The notes: generated from the sequence alone by a model not told the origin. A stretch of DNA of 41,529 nt from Mediterranea sp. (in: CFB group bacteria) (GCA_031287715.1 JAITSN010000110.1:1-41529); one strand, 5' to 3'; positions 17,526 to 25,932 are shown, counted from the first letter of the stretch. Numbers and translations are program-made.

Positions 17526-18780
17526 GCTTACTTGTTACTTTATTATACATGTCGATATATCTTTTGGCAACGGTTCTTTCCGAGTAGGCGACGGCTACCT
17601 TGCGGATGGCTTGCTCGGACAGCAGCGCATGTTCCGACTCCGTTAACGTCCAGTATATGCCGTTGGCAAAATCTTCGGCAGACTTGTACCGCGCCACATA
17701 TCCGTTGTGCAGATGGTCGATCATTTCGGGGATACCGCCAACGTTGAAGCCCACGCACGGCACGCCGCAAGCCATAGCCTCCATGATGGTGTTCGGAAGA
17801 TTATCTTCGAGCGAAGGGGTTGCATACAAGTTGACGGCATTGTAGATGCCCGTCATATCGTGCTCGCTCTTTACATAATTGAGCGCATAGACGCGAAACG
17901 GGAGCCGGTTCTCGAGATAGTCCGAATGGTGCCCGAAAACCACAACCCCTAACTTCTCTTTCAATTCCGGATGCTTGGCCGCCAGAAGATTGCAGGCTTC
18001 TGCGAAGTAGGCGACGCCCTTGCGCTCGTCCTTGATCTTGACCGACCCGAACAGGATGAGTGGCATATCTTTGGGCAGGTTCAGCTTCTCGCGTGCAACA
18101 TTCCTGTTTCCCGGCTTGAACAGATTGGTATTGATAGGGTTGGGGATATTGATCACGTTATGGCCCACCAGCAACGCGCTTTTTTGAGCCAGTCCTTTCA
18201 GCCATTGGCTGCAAGCCACAAATGTGATGGGTGCTATTCGATATAGCTTCTTCTTTTTGCGGAAAACCCGGTAAGACAAGTCTTTGGTTCCACCCCGGTA
18301 CAGGAAAGGGCACTCGTGGCACTCCGTCTGATACTTGCCGCACTCCCTGGCGTGGTGGCAGATGCCCGTGCAAGGCCACATATCGTGCATGGTCCACACC
18401 ACCGGTTTGCCGGATTGGAAGATCTTCCGCAGGTCTTTCAAAGACAGCATCCCCTGATTGATCCAGTGAAGATGAATAATGTCTGCCTGTTTGAACTCCG
18501 GCAGCGAAGTAATGTTTGTGCCCGTATTGGCGATGTCCACGGCAAACAAATTGTTCCGCCTGAACCGGTTAGCCATCCAAATCACTGCACGCTCCCATAC
18601 AAAGTTCCAAACGCTTAGCCAACTCCGTTCCAGCCGGACGACACTGATGTTTTCCGTTTGTTTATCGCGAACGAGGAGTTTCGCCTTGATGCCGTTGTTT
18701 TTTAATGCTTCGGCAAGACGGCCGGCGGCGATGGCCGCTCCCCCGATGCGTTCGGATGTGTTGATTAGCAGTACTCTCAT
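17518..18780 (-). CDS. Glycosyltransferase family 4
   Basis: A 420-residue GT-B retaining glycosyltransferase. The N-terminal Rossmann domain opens with MRVLLINTSERIGGAAIAAG (glycine-rich acceptor loop). The C-terminal domain (about 215-390) carries LILFGSVKIKDERKGVAYFA and NLYATPSLEDNLPNTIMEAM followed by ACGVPCVGFNVGGIPEMI, the ExxxxxxxE-like donor site of Glycos_transf_1. It is first of a two-gene unit with the GT2 gene. A -7 box lies about 18 bases upstream, giving a very short leader. There is no signal peptide; it is probably cytoplasmic or peripheral at the inner membrane. Confidence 0.9.
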   Translation of the reverse strand: MRVLLINTSERIGGAAIAAGRLAEALKNNGIKAKLLVRDKQTENISVVRLERSWLSVWNFVWERAVIWMANRFRRNNLFAVDIANTGTNITSLPEFKQADIIHLHWINQGMLSLKDLRKIFQSGKPVVWTMHDMWPCTGICHHARECGKYQTECHECPFLYRGGTKDLSYRVFRKKKKLYRIAPITFVACSQWLKGLAQKSALLVGHNVINIPNPINTNLFKPGNRNVAREKLNLPKDMPLILFGSVKIKDERKGVAYFAEACNLLAAKHPELKEKLGVVVFGHHSDYLENRLPFRVYALNYVKSEHDMTGIYNAVNLYATPSLEDNLPNTIMEAMACGVPCVGFNVGGIPEMIDHLHNGYVARYKSAEDFANGIYWTLTESEHALLSEQAIRKVAVAYSERTVAKRYIDMYNKVTSKHA

Positions 18781-18797
18781 TAATACAAAATTTTCTG

Positions 18798-18805
18798 CAA
18801 ATTTA
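18798..18805 (-). promoter_or_regulatory. Promoter -7 box for the glycosyltransferase pair
   Basis: TAAATTTG on the - strand matches TAnnTTTG, 18 bases before the GT4 ATG. No clear -33 element at the normal distance. Confidence 0.5.
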
Positions 18806-19008
18806 CAGATTTCCGGTTAAATTCGTCACAGAGGTAGTACAGAGTTTCACGGCGTTTCCCATATGGCAAGCGGTAAATGGTTGGGTATTGCCTTCGGTCA
18901 AAACCATCCGCTTCAATTCCTGTCAAGGGAGATCTCTCCTATGATTATGATTAAAAAATAAAAAGCAGATTAATATCGAGTAGGAGGAAAATGAATTGAT
19001 CTCTTCAG

Positions 19009-19220
19009 GGAGTCTCTATGAAATTTTTTCACAGTACCCTTCGCGGCGCGGAGAGGGTAAAGTTTTCGTCGAAAACCATCTCAGTAGTGCGGAGAGGATA
19101 AATATTTTGTCGAAGCCTTCTCTGCTGAGCGGAGAGCGCAAAAACTTTGTCGAAGCATTCTCTGCTGAGTGGAGAGCATAAAAACCTTGTCGAAGTATCC
19201 TCCGCAGCGCGGACTTGGCG
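19009..19220. repeat. Five-unit tandem array of a 40-bp repeat (family II)
   Basis: GGAG-starting units begin at 19009, 19050, 19091, 19131 and 19171, with the next unit's start (GGAC) at 19211, giving periods of 41, 41, 40, 40 and 40. The unit reads roughly GGAGAGCATAAAAACTTTGT followed by CGAAGCATTCTCTGCTGAGC. The first unit is most diverged. Related units occur on the opposite strand at about 10760-10835, and a degenerate one near 35920-35945. The rest of the 18806-19252 gap shows nothing recognisable. Confidence 0.85.
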
Positions 19221-19252
19221 ACGCCCGTTTAACCCTGCATATTCAACACCGG

Positions 19253-19287
19253 TTTGCCGTCTTTGCGAAATCTTTTTTCTATATTTG
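19253..19287 (+). promoter_or_regulatory. Promoter of miaA
   Basis: TATATTTG (19280-19287) is an exact -7 match. TTTG at 19253-19256 lies 23 bases upstream, slightly more than the usual 19-21; another TTTG at 19262 is too close. It places the start of transcription about 15-20 bases before ATG 19311. Confidence 0.55.
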
Positions 19288-19310
19288 CGGAAATATCAAC
19301 AAACAAATCC

Positions 19311-20267
19311 ATGCCAAGCTATGATTTAATCGCCATATTAGGCCCTACAGCTTCCGGTAAAACACCGTTTGCGGCAGCTTTGGCCTATACATTTGATGCG
19401 GAAATCATCAGTGCAGATTCGCGGCAGCTCTACCGCGGCATGGATCTGGGAACGGGCAAGGACTTGGAGGATTATACCGTAAACGGGAAACAAATTCCCT
19501 TTCATCTGATAGATATTGCCGACCCGGGATATAAATACAATGTGTTTGAATACCAGCGGGATTTCTTAGTTGCGTACAAGGATATACGATCAAGAGGAAA
19601 ATTCCCTGTCTTATGCGGCGGAACAGGCATGTACATAGAATCGGTCCTTAAAGGATATAAACTGCCGCCGGTGCCCGCAAATCCGCAAATCCGCAAACAG
19701 CTGGAAGGCAAAACGCTAAGCGAACTCACCGGAATACTGGGCACATACAAAACATTGCATAATACCACCGACACGGATACGGCCAAACGCGCCATCCGCG
19801 CCATTGAAATCGAAGCGTATTATGCAACGCACGAAGCGGAAGAAAAAGAGTTTCCCCTGATAAAAAGCCTCATCATCGGATTGGATATAGACCGTGAATT
19901 GCGCAGGGAGAAGATCAGCCGCCGGCTGAAACAACGTTTGGCCGACGGGATGGTAGAAGAAGTAAAAGGACTGCTGGAAAAAGGAGTGCCGGCCGCCGAT
20001 CTGATGTACTACGGATTGGAATACAAGTTCCTCACGCTATACGTGACAGGGCAAATCGGGTACGATGAAATGTACAACAGACTCGAAATTGCCATTCATC
20101 AGTTTGCCAAACGACAGATGACCTGGTTCAGAGGCATGGAACGGCGGGGATTTAAGATCCATTGGATCAATGCCGCTATTCCAACAGAAGAAAAGATACG
20201 GAAAGTAGAATCTTTGACCGGGAGTAAGATCGAGTTAAGAATATACAGGAGCGAAATTCCTCAATAA
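19311..20267 (+). CDS. miaA: tRNA dimethylallyltransferase
   Basis: Adds a dimethylallyl group to A37 of tRNAs that read codons starting with U. It has 318 residues. Motifs: P-loop GPTASGKTP (about 10-18), ISADSRQLYRGMDLGTGK (tRNA and DMAPP site), PVLCGGTGMYIESVLKGY, DTDTAKRAIRAIEI, and the C-terminal FAKRQMTWFRGMER. The start is ATG 19311; upstream in-frame codons overlap the promoter box. It is followed after 14 bases by a lipid kinase gene and then by kdsA, giving a likely three-gene unit on the + strand. Confidence 0.95.
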   Translation: MPSYDLIAILGPTASGKTPFAAALAYTFDAEIISADSRQLYRGMDLGTGKDLEDYTVNGKQIPFHLIDIADPGYKYNVFEYQRDFLVAYKDIRSRGKFPVLCGGTGMYIESVLKGYKLPPVPANPQIRKQLEGKTLSELTGILGTYKTLHNTTDTDTAKRAIRAIEIEAYYATHEAEEKEFPLIKSLIIGLDIDRELRREKISRRLKQRLADGMVEEVKGLLEKGVPAADLMYYGLEYKFLTLYVTGQIGYDEMYNRLEIAIHQFAKRQMTWFRGMERRGFKIHWINAAIPTEEKIRKVESLTGSKIELRIYRSEIPQ

Positions 20268-20281
20268 GAAAACGGTATGGT

Positions 20282-21208
20282 ATGAGTGTAAATCCTGAAA
20301 AATGGGGCGTGATCTACAACCCCAAGGCCGGCACACGGAAAGCGCAAAAACGCTGGAAAGAAATCAAAGCGTATATGGACGGCAAAGAAGTAGCCTACGA
20401 CTATGTACAGTCCGAAGGTTTCGGGTCGGTGGAGAGATTAGCCGGAATCCTTGCCAACAATAACTATCGCACGATCGTGATTGTCGGAGGAGACGGCGCG
20501 CTTAACGACGCCATCAACGGCATCATGGCTTCCGATGCGGAAGATAAGAGCGGGATAGCCATCGGCATCATCCCGAACGGCATCGTCAACGATTTTGCCA
20601 AATATTGGGACGAAGACCTTGACTACAGGAAAGCCGTGGATTGTATCATCAACCACAGGAAGAGAAAGATAGACGTCGGGTTCTGCCGTTATTTCAATGG
20701 GAAAACGCACGAATGTCGATTCTTCCTCAATGCGGTAAATATCGGCTTGGGAGCGCGTATCGTAAAAATCACAGACCAGACCAAACGGTTCTGGGGAGTC
20801 AAGTATCTCTCCTATCTGGCAGCGTTCTTCCTGCTTTTCTTTGAACGGAAGCTATACCGCACACACCTGAAGATCAATGACGAGCACTTCCGCGGCCGCG
20901 TGATGACCATCTGCGTGGGCAGCGCCAGCGGATACGGACAAACTCCGAGCGCAGTGCCCTACAATGGCTGGCTGGATGTATCCATCATCTACCGCCCGCA
21001 AGCCCTGCAAATATTTTCCGGGCTGTGGATGCTCATTCAGGGACGGATACTCAACCACAAGATCGTCCGGTCTTACCGGACCAAAAGAGTAAAGGTTTTG
21101 CGTGCACGTAACGCATCCGTTGATCTGGACGGGCGTTTGCTGCCCAAGCACTTTCCCATAGAGATCGGAATCTATCCGGAAGCGATCACGCTGATCATCT
21201 CGGCTTGA
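20282..21208 (+). CDS. Diacylglycerol/lipid kinase family protein
   Basis: A 308-residue DAGK_cat-type kinase, expected to phosphorylate a lipid such as diacylglycerol at the inner membrane. The nucleotide-binding motif VIVGGDGALNDAINGI (about 66-81) is clear. A second motif usually reading PLGTGNDFAR is here IPNGIVNDFAKYW (about 98-110): the Asn-Asp-Phe is kept but the Gly-Thr-Gly is altered. Further family features are NAVNIGLGARIVK and, near the end, VDLDGRLLP. It sits 14 bases after miaA and 48 before kdsA. The family assignment is good; the substrate is not known, and the changed loop may alter nucleotide binding. Confidence 0.85.
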   Translation: MSVNPEKWGVIYNPKAGTRKAQKRWKEIKAYMDGKEVAYDYVQSEGFGSVERLAGILANNNYRTIVIVGGDGALNDAINGIMASDAEDKSGIAIGIIPNGIVNDFAKYWDEDLDYRKAVDCIINHRKRKIDVGFCRYFNGKTHECRFFLNAVNIGLGARIVKITDQTKRFWGVKYLSYLAAFFLLFFERKLYRTHLKINDEHFRGRVMTICVGSASGYGQTPSAVPYNGWLDVSIIYRPQALQIFSGLWMLIQGRILNHKIVRSYRTKRVKVLRARNASVDLDGRLLPKHFPIEIGIYPEAITLIISA

Positions 21209-21256
21209 TCATCCCGTGCTGAATGTTGAACACAGATTATAAAAACTATACAATCA

Positions 21257-22105
21257 ATGGATAATAAAAAGAGAGCAACCCCCTTCCCTCTCTCCTTTAA
21301 AGAGGGCTGGGGTGAGACTGTCCGGAATTCCAACTTCTTCCTCCTGGCAGGGCCTTGTGTGATCGAAGGAGAAGAAATGGCCCTGCAGATAGCCGAACGG
21401 ATCGTCACCATAACCGACAAGCTAAGGATACCTTACGCGTTCAAAGGGTCATATCGCAAGGCAAACCGCTCGCGCTTAGATTCGTTTACCGGCATTGGCG
21501 ACGAAAAGGCATTGAAGATCCTGGAGAAAGTAAACAAAACCTTCGGCGTACCCACCGTGACCGACATCCATTCCGCGTCCGAAGCCGCCATGGCCGCCGG
21601 ATATGCGGATGTGCTGCAAATCCCCGCCTTCCTCTGCCGCCAAACGGACATACTTGTCGCCGCCGCCGAAACCGGCAAGGTGGTAAACGTGAAGAAAGGG
21701 CAATTCCTGTCGCCTGCGGCCATGCAATTTGCAGTAGACAAAGTGGTCGAAGCCGGCAACCCGAATGTGATGATAACAGAACGCGGAACCACATTCGGCT
21801 ATCAGGATCTGGTGGTGGACTACCGCGGGATCCCGGAGATGAAAGCCATCGGCTATCCGGTTGTGCTTGACGTCACCCACTCCCTGCAAAAGCCAAACCA
21901 GAGCAGCGGAATAACCGGAGGAATGCCCCAACTCATCGAAACCATCGCCAAAGCCGGCATCGCCGCAGGCGTCGACGGGATATTCATCGAAACACACAGC
22001 AGTCCGGAAACAGCAAAGAGCGACGGAGCCAACATGCTGAAGCTCGACCGGCTCGAAGACTTGCTGGTCAAGCTCGTGCGTATCCGGGAAGCCATCATTA
22101 ATTAA
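21257..22105 (+). CDS. kdsA: 3-deoxy-8-phosphooctulonate synthase (KDO-8-P synthase)
   Basis: Condenses arabinose 5-phosphate with phosphoenolpyruvate to make KDO-8-phosphate for the lipopolysaccharide core. It has 282 residues, somewhat longer than usual. The barrel begins FFLLAGPCVIEGEEMALQIA (about 27), with KGSYRKANRSRLDSFTGIGD, QIPAFLCRQTDILVAAA, KKGQFLSPAAM, GTTFGYQDLVVDYRGIPEM, DVTHSLQKPNQSSG and FIETHSSPETAKSDGANML. The N-terminus is strange: between MDNKK and FFLLAGP lie residues such as TPFPLSFKEGWGE, encoded by a dispersed family I palindrome (21273-21323). No other in-frame start between this repeat and the conserved core would keep the protein intact, so the repeat is probably translated. 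Confidence 0.93.
   Translation: MDNKKRATPFPLSFKEGWGETVRNSNFFLLAGPCVIEGEEMALQIAERIVTITDKLRIPYAFKGSYRKANRSRLDSFTGIGDEKALKILEKVNKTFGVPTVTDIHSASEAAMAAGYADVLQIPAFLCRQTDILVAAAETGKVVNVKKGQFLSPAAMQFAVDKVVEAGNPNVMITERGTTFGYQDLVVDYRGIPEMKAIGYPVVLDVTHSLQKPNQSSGITGGMPQLIETIAKAGIAAGVDGIFIETHSSPETAKSDGANMLKLDRLEDLLVKLVRIREAIIN
21273..21323 (-). repeat. Family I palindromic repeat inside kdsA
   Basis: Read on the - strand, CTCACCCCAGCCCTCTTTAA and then AGGAGAGAGGGAAGG match the copy at 108-152 at most positions. It lies in frame in the first 22 codons of kdsA and contributes about 17 residues. Confidence 0.8.
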
Positions 22106-22128
22106 CGGAACAACAATCCCCAACCCCC

Positions 22129-23631
22129 ATGACCCATTTATACCACCTGTTCAACGAACTCCGCCGGCACGGCAAACTTGCCGCGAAAAGACACCCGATG
22201 TTTGAGAAAAACCGGTTCGGGAAGTTCATCATGTACTTCATGGCCATCTTCTGGATCGGCTACCTGGTCTTCTTCGGAGTATCCTTCGCCACGCTCTTCC
22301 AAGAGGCGGCCCCCAACATGGAACCCTATCACATCCTGAACGCCGGGCTGCTGATCGTTCTCATCCTGGATTTCATCGGGCGCTTTCCCTTTCAGAAAAC
22401 CCCCACACAAGAGGTCAAGCCCTACTTGCTGCTGCCGGTAAAGAAAAGCCGGCTGATCGACTTTCTCCTGATCCGTTCGGGGCTAAGCTCATTCAATGCG
22501 CTGTGGCTGTTCTTCTTCATCCCGTTTGCCCTGTTCAGTACGATACCCAACTATTTCGGCATCGGCGGGATCATAACCTACGGCATCGGCACCTACCTGC
22601 TCATCGTCTTCAACAACTACTGGTTCCTGCTCTCCCACACGCTTATACGGGAAAGGATATGGTGGATACTGCTTCCCATAACCGTATACGCATTGCTGGG
22701 AGTTGCCGAGTTTACCCTCGACCATCCGCTCAGCACCTTCACCGTCGATTTGGGAGAAGGGTTCATCGAAGGAAAGATGTGGGCATACCTGGTTGTCGTG
22801 TCCGCCATAGCCGTCATGTGGCTGATCAACCGCACAATCATGTCCAAACTCGTATACGCAGAGATTAACAAGGTGGACGACACCAAAATCAGAGTCCTGT
22901 CCGAATATAAATTCCTCGAACGCTACGGGGAAATCGGCGAATATTGCCGCCTGGAACTGAAAATGCTATTCCGTAACAAACGCTGCAAAGCCTCACTGCG
23001 TATTATAATTATTCTTGTAGTTGTATTTTCCACCGCCCTCAGCTTCGGCAATATGTACGATGGACCCTTTATGAAGAACTTCATCGGTATATACAACTTT
23101 GTGGTCTTTGGAACAGTTATCCTGAGCCAGATCATGGGATACGAAGGAAATTACTTCGACGGACTGATGACCCGCAAAGGTTCCATATACAGCTTGTTGA
23201 GAGCCAAATACTACCTGTACAGCGCAGGAGTGGCCCTGCCGTTCCTCCTGACGATACCGGTCGTCGTCGCCGGCAAACTGTCGCTGCTCAGCGCTTTTGC
23301 CTTTGCCTTTTTTGCCATCGGGCCGGTATACTTCATGCTGTTCCAACTGGCTGTATACAACAATAAAACCGTACCGCTCAATGAAGGATTGACAGGAAGA
23401 CAAGCGGCGGGAACCGGCTTCCAGAACTTGGTTAGCTTCGGAACGTTCGGGCTGCCGCTGATTCTTTTGTTCTCGCTCGACGCAATATTCGGAGAAACCG
23501 CCGGGCAATGGACATTGCTGGCCATCGGGCTGGCCTTCACCCTAACATCACACTTGTGGATAAGGAACGTATACAACCGGTTCATGAAACGCCGGTACGC
23601 CAATATGGAAGGTTTCAGGGATACGAAATAA
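22129..23631 (+). CDS. DUF5687 family membrane protein (ABC permease-like)
   Basis: A 500-residue integral membrane protein with about 10-12 hydrophobic segments (for example FGKFIMYFMAIFWIGYLVFF near 26-45, LIVLILDFIG, FLLTIPVVVAG, FGLPLILLFSLDAIFG). It resembles DUF5687, a Bacteroidetes family found next to ABC ATPases. The ATPase gene follows 23 bases after its stop, so the two probably form one exporter or membrane-remodelling ABC system. No substrate can be named. It follows kdsA by 23 bases and may be transcribed with it. Confidence 0.75.
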   Translation: MTHLYHLFNELRRHGKLAAKRHPMFEKNRFGKFIMYFMAIFWIGYLVFFGVSFATLFQEAAPNMEPYHILNAGLLIVLILDFIGRFPFQKTPTQEVKPYLLLPVKKSRLIDFLLIRSGLSSFNALWLFFFIPFALFSTIPNYFGIGGIITYGIGTYLLIVFNNYWFLLSHTLIRERIWWILLPITVYALLGVAEFTLDHPLSTFTVDLGEGFIEGKMWAYLVVVSAIAVMWLINRTIMSKLVYAEINKVDDTKIRVLSEYKFLERYGEIGEYCRLELKMLFRNKRCKASLRIIIILVVVFSTALSFGNMYDGPFMKNFIGIYNFVVFGTVILSQIMGYEGNYFDGLMTRKGSIYSLLRAKYYLYSAGVALPFLLTIPVVVAGKLSLLSAFAFAFFAIGPVYFMLFQLAVYNNKTVPLNEGLTGRQAAGTGFQNLVSFGTFGLPLILLFSLDAIFGETAGQWTLLAIGLAFTLTSHLWIRNVYNRFMKRRYANMEGFRDTK

Positions 23632-23654
23632 CTCATCATTTAAAAAACCCAATT

Positions 23655-24440
23655 ATGATTACCATTAACACACTGCAGAAATTCTTCGGGAAAAAGAAAG
23701 CAATAACGATCGACAGCTATGCCATCCGCAGAGGAGAAATGCTCGGGCTGGTCGGAAACAACGGGGCGGGAAAAACAACCCTGTTCCGCTTGATCCTTGA
23801 TCTACTCAAGGCCGACAGCGGAGAAGTGACCATCAACGACATCGACGTGAGCAAAAGCGAAGAATGGAAAACGATCACCGGTGCATTCATCGACGATAGC
23901 TTCCTGATAGACTACCTTACACCGGAAGAATACTTCTACTTTATCGGGAAAATGTACGGCCTTAAAAAAGAAGAAGTCAACGAACGGCTTGCACCTTTTG
24001 AAAGATTCATGAGCGGCGAAGTCATCGGGCAAAAGAAATTCATCCGTAACTTTTCCGCCGGAAACAAACAAAAGATAGGGATCATCTCCGCCATGCTTCA
24101 CAAACCACAGCTGTTGATACTGGACGAACCGTTCAACTTCCTCGACCCGAGTTCGCAATCCATCATCAAAAACCTGCTCAGGAAATATAACGAAGAGACA
24201 GGCGCAACCATACTCATCTCCAGCCATAACCTGAACCACACGGTAGATATATGCCCAAGGATAGCCCTGCTGGAACACGGCATGATCATACGGGACATCG
24301 CCAACAAAAACAATTCGGCAGAAAAAGAACTGGAGAAATATTTCAATATAGAAGATGAAGAAACATCTGATACAACTATTCCTGTTGACAACCCTGACGG
24401 CGATACTAAGCTCTTGCCGGACAACAACGCCGAAAGTTGA
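23655..24440 (+). CDS. ABC transporter ATP-binding protein
   Basis: A 261-residue ATPase that would power the DUF5687 membrane partner. Walker A is GNNGAGKTTLFRL (about 38-50), the signature is NFSAGNKQKIG (about 137) instead of LSGGQ, Walker B is LLILDEPFNFLD (about 155-166), and the switch His is in ILISSHNLNH. The start is ATG 23655, 23 bases after the permease stop. After about residue 225 comes a low-complexity acidic tail (NIEDEETSDTTIPVDNPDGD and on) that is outside the ATPase fold. This tail is encoded by the same bases, in another frame, as the start of the next gene. The tail may be a by-product of the overlap. Confidence 0.92.
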   Translation: MITINTLQKFFGKKKAITIDSYAIRRGEMLGLVGNNGAGKTTLFRLILDLLKADSGEVTINDIDVSKSEEWKTITGAFIDDSFLIDYLTPEEYFYFIGKMYGLKKEEVNERLAPFERFMSGEVIGQKKFIRNFSAGNKQKIGIISAMLHKPQLLILDEPFNFLDPSSQSIIKNLLRKYNEETGATILISSHNLNHTVDICPRIALLEHGMIIRDIANKNNSAEKELEKYFNIEDEETSDTTIPVDNPDGDTKLLPDNNAES

Positions 24441-24867
24441 CTATAACGCCTTAGTAAGAACATCCGTCAAGCTCGGAATGGATATTGAGTACAGGGACAA
24501 TCAAGTTCTGTATACCGAAATATCCGGCTGGATAGGAGTTCCCTACCGTTCCGGCGGCAGCAGCAAAAGCGGAACAGACTGTTCGGGGCTGGCCTCGCAA
24601 GTATACCGCAACGTATATCATATCCGGCTGCCCCGAACTTCAGATGCCCAATACAACAATAGCCATAAAGTGAGTAAGGGCAATCTGAGGGAAGGCAATC
24701 TTGTTTTCTTCACAAGCAGCCGGTCGGGGAAGAGAATAGCACACTCCGGCATCTACCTGAAAAATGGAAAGTTCGTTCACGCCAGTAGCAGCCAGGGGGT
24801 TATTATCAGCAGTCTGAACGAAGATTATTACAAAAAGCATTGGATATCCGGCGGAAAATACAACTGA
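24355..24867 (+). CDS. NlpC/P60 family lipoprotein (C40 cell-wall peptidase)
   Basis: A 170-residue lipoprotein that should cut peptide bonds in peptidoglycan, with Cys21 as the lipidation site (ILSSC). The NlpC/P60 domain (about 50-170) shows the catalytic Cys76 (GTDCSGLA), His130 (AHSGIYL) and His142 (KFVHASS), with a typical SGWIGVPYRSGG lead-in and GNLVFF. It starts inside the ABC ATPase gene and overlaps it by 86 bases in a different frame, so its signal peptide is coded by DNA that also codes the ATPase tail. Translational coupling is likely. It is the last gene of the + strand run; the ApbE gene converges on it after 6 bases. Confidence 0.92.
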   Translation: MKKHLIQLFLLTTLTAILSSCRTTTPKVDYNALVRTSVKLGMDIEYRDNQVLYTEISGWIGVPYRSGGSSKSGTDCSGLASQVYRNVYHIRLPRTSDAQYNNSHKVSKGNLREGNLVFFTSSRSGKRIAHSGIYLKNGKFVHASSSQGVIISSLNEDYYKKHWISGGKYN

Positions 24868-24873
24868 TTCTTT

Positions 24874-25896
24874 TCACCTTGCCATGTATTGCTTCATGTT
24901 TTTGGTGATAGCGGTTTTGAACGTTCCGCCGCCGTCGCTGTAAATGAAACACGCGCCGATTTCGGGATGGGCGTCGGCAAAGGCCTTGGCTTTCTCGCGC
25001 CCCATCACCATGAAGGCTGTTGCCAGCGCATCGGCCGTCATGCAATCTTTGGCAACCACTGTTGCCGAAAGCATGTCGTGCTGTACGGGATAACCCGTCT
25101 TGGGGTCGATGGTGTGTACGTATTTCTTTCCTTCCTTATAATAGTAATTCCGGTAATTGCCCGAGGTCGCCACTCCCCTATCCGTGAGTTGAAGAATGAG
25201 TTCCAGCTCCTTGTTCACCGAAAGCGAATCGTCTACAGGCTTGTTGATGCCGATGCGCCACACTTCGTTTCTTGCATTTACTCCTTTCAGGTTCAGCTCC
25301 CCGCCAATATCGACCATGTAGTTTTTGATTCCCTTCCGTTCGAGAAGCTGCGCCAGTACGTCTACGGCGTATCCCTTGGCTATGGCGCTGCAAGTGATCG
25401 TGATCCTGGGGTCTTTCTTGATTATTTTTCCTCCCACCAGAGCCACGTTTCTGTAATTGGTGAGTTCCAGCAGGCTGTCAATCTGTTGTTGGGCGGGCCA
25501 TGTTCCTTTCTTGAAACCGAATCCCCAAGCGTTTACCAACGGGGCGATGGTGATGTCGAACGCTCCGCCGGTCTCTTCCGATACCTGCATGGAGCGTTCA
25601 AACACGTTCCGGAAAAGCGTATCGGTCATGATATCTTCGTTCCTATTGACCCTGCTGACGACGGAAGAATCATTGAATGGCGACAACGAGGCGTCGAAGC
25701 GTTTCAGCTCTTCTTCTATCTCGATCTTCAGATCTTCAGGATGTTGATAGGTCATGTTGTAGATTGTTCCGAAGATAAGCCCTCTGGTTTGCTGGTAGGG
25801 AACGGCCGTATGCTCTTTTTTAAGGATGTATACCGTTCCTGCTATTAGTGGGATGAGCCAGAGCAGGCGTGCCCTTGATGGTTTTTTTACGTCCAT
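24874..25896 (-). CDS. apbE: FAD:protein FMN transferase
   Basis: Attaches FMN covalently to a Ser/Thr of target proteins such as Nqr or Rnf subunits. It has 340 residues, with an N-terminal membrane anchor or uncleaved signal (RLLWLIPLIAGTVYIL, about 9-25), so it acts in the periplasm. Motifs: GTIYNMTY, the GGAFDITIAPLVNAWGFGF stretch (about 112-130), IAKGYAVDVLAQLL, YMVDIGGELNLKG, the flavin/metal region HTIDPKTGYPVQHDMLSATV and TADALATAFMVMG. Last gene of the - strand operon that begins with DUF4199; it starts 36 bases after the DUF6048-like gene. No flavoprotein target gene lies in the window. Confidence 0.92.
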   Translation of the reverse strand: MDVKKPSRARLLWLIPLIAGTVYILKKEHTAVPYQQTRGLIFGTIYNMTYQHPEDLKIEIEEELKRFDASLSPFNDSSVVSRVNRNEDIMTDTLFRNVFERSMQVSEETGGAFDITIAPLVNAWGFGFKKGTWPAQQQIDSLLELTNYRNVALVGGKIIKKDPRITITCSAIAKGYAVDVLAQLLERKGIKNYMVDIGGELNLKGVNARNEVWRIGINKPVDDSLSVNKELELILQLTDRGVATSGNYRNYYYKEGKKYVHTIDPKTGYPVQHDMLSATVVAKDCMTADALATAFMVMGREKAKAFADAHPEIGACFIYSDGGGTFKTAITKNMKQYMAR

Positions 25897-25932
25897 GGTT
25901 GCAGGTAATGTGTTCCGCCGGCTTGCCGGTAT

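Noticed and set aside
19009..19220. Possible CRISPR array
   Set aside because: The units are contiguous and diverge from each other, with no spacers between constant repeats and no cas genes nearby.
18996..19329. Open frames across the tandem repeats
   Set aside because: They arise from the 40-bp repeat (period not a multiple of three) and have no conserved product.
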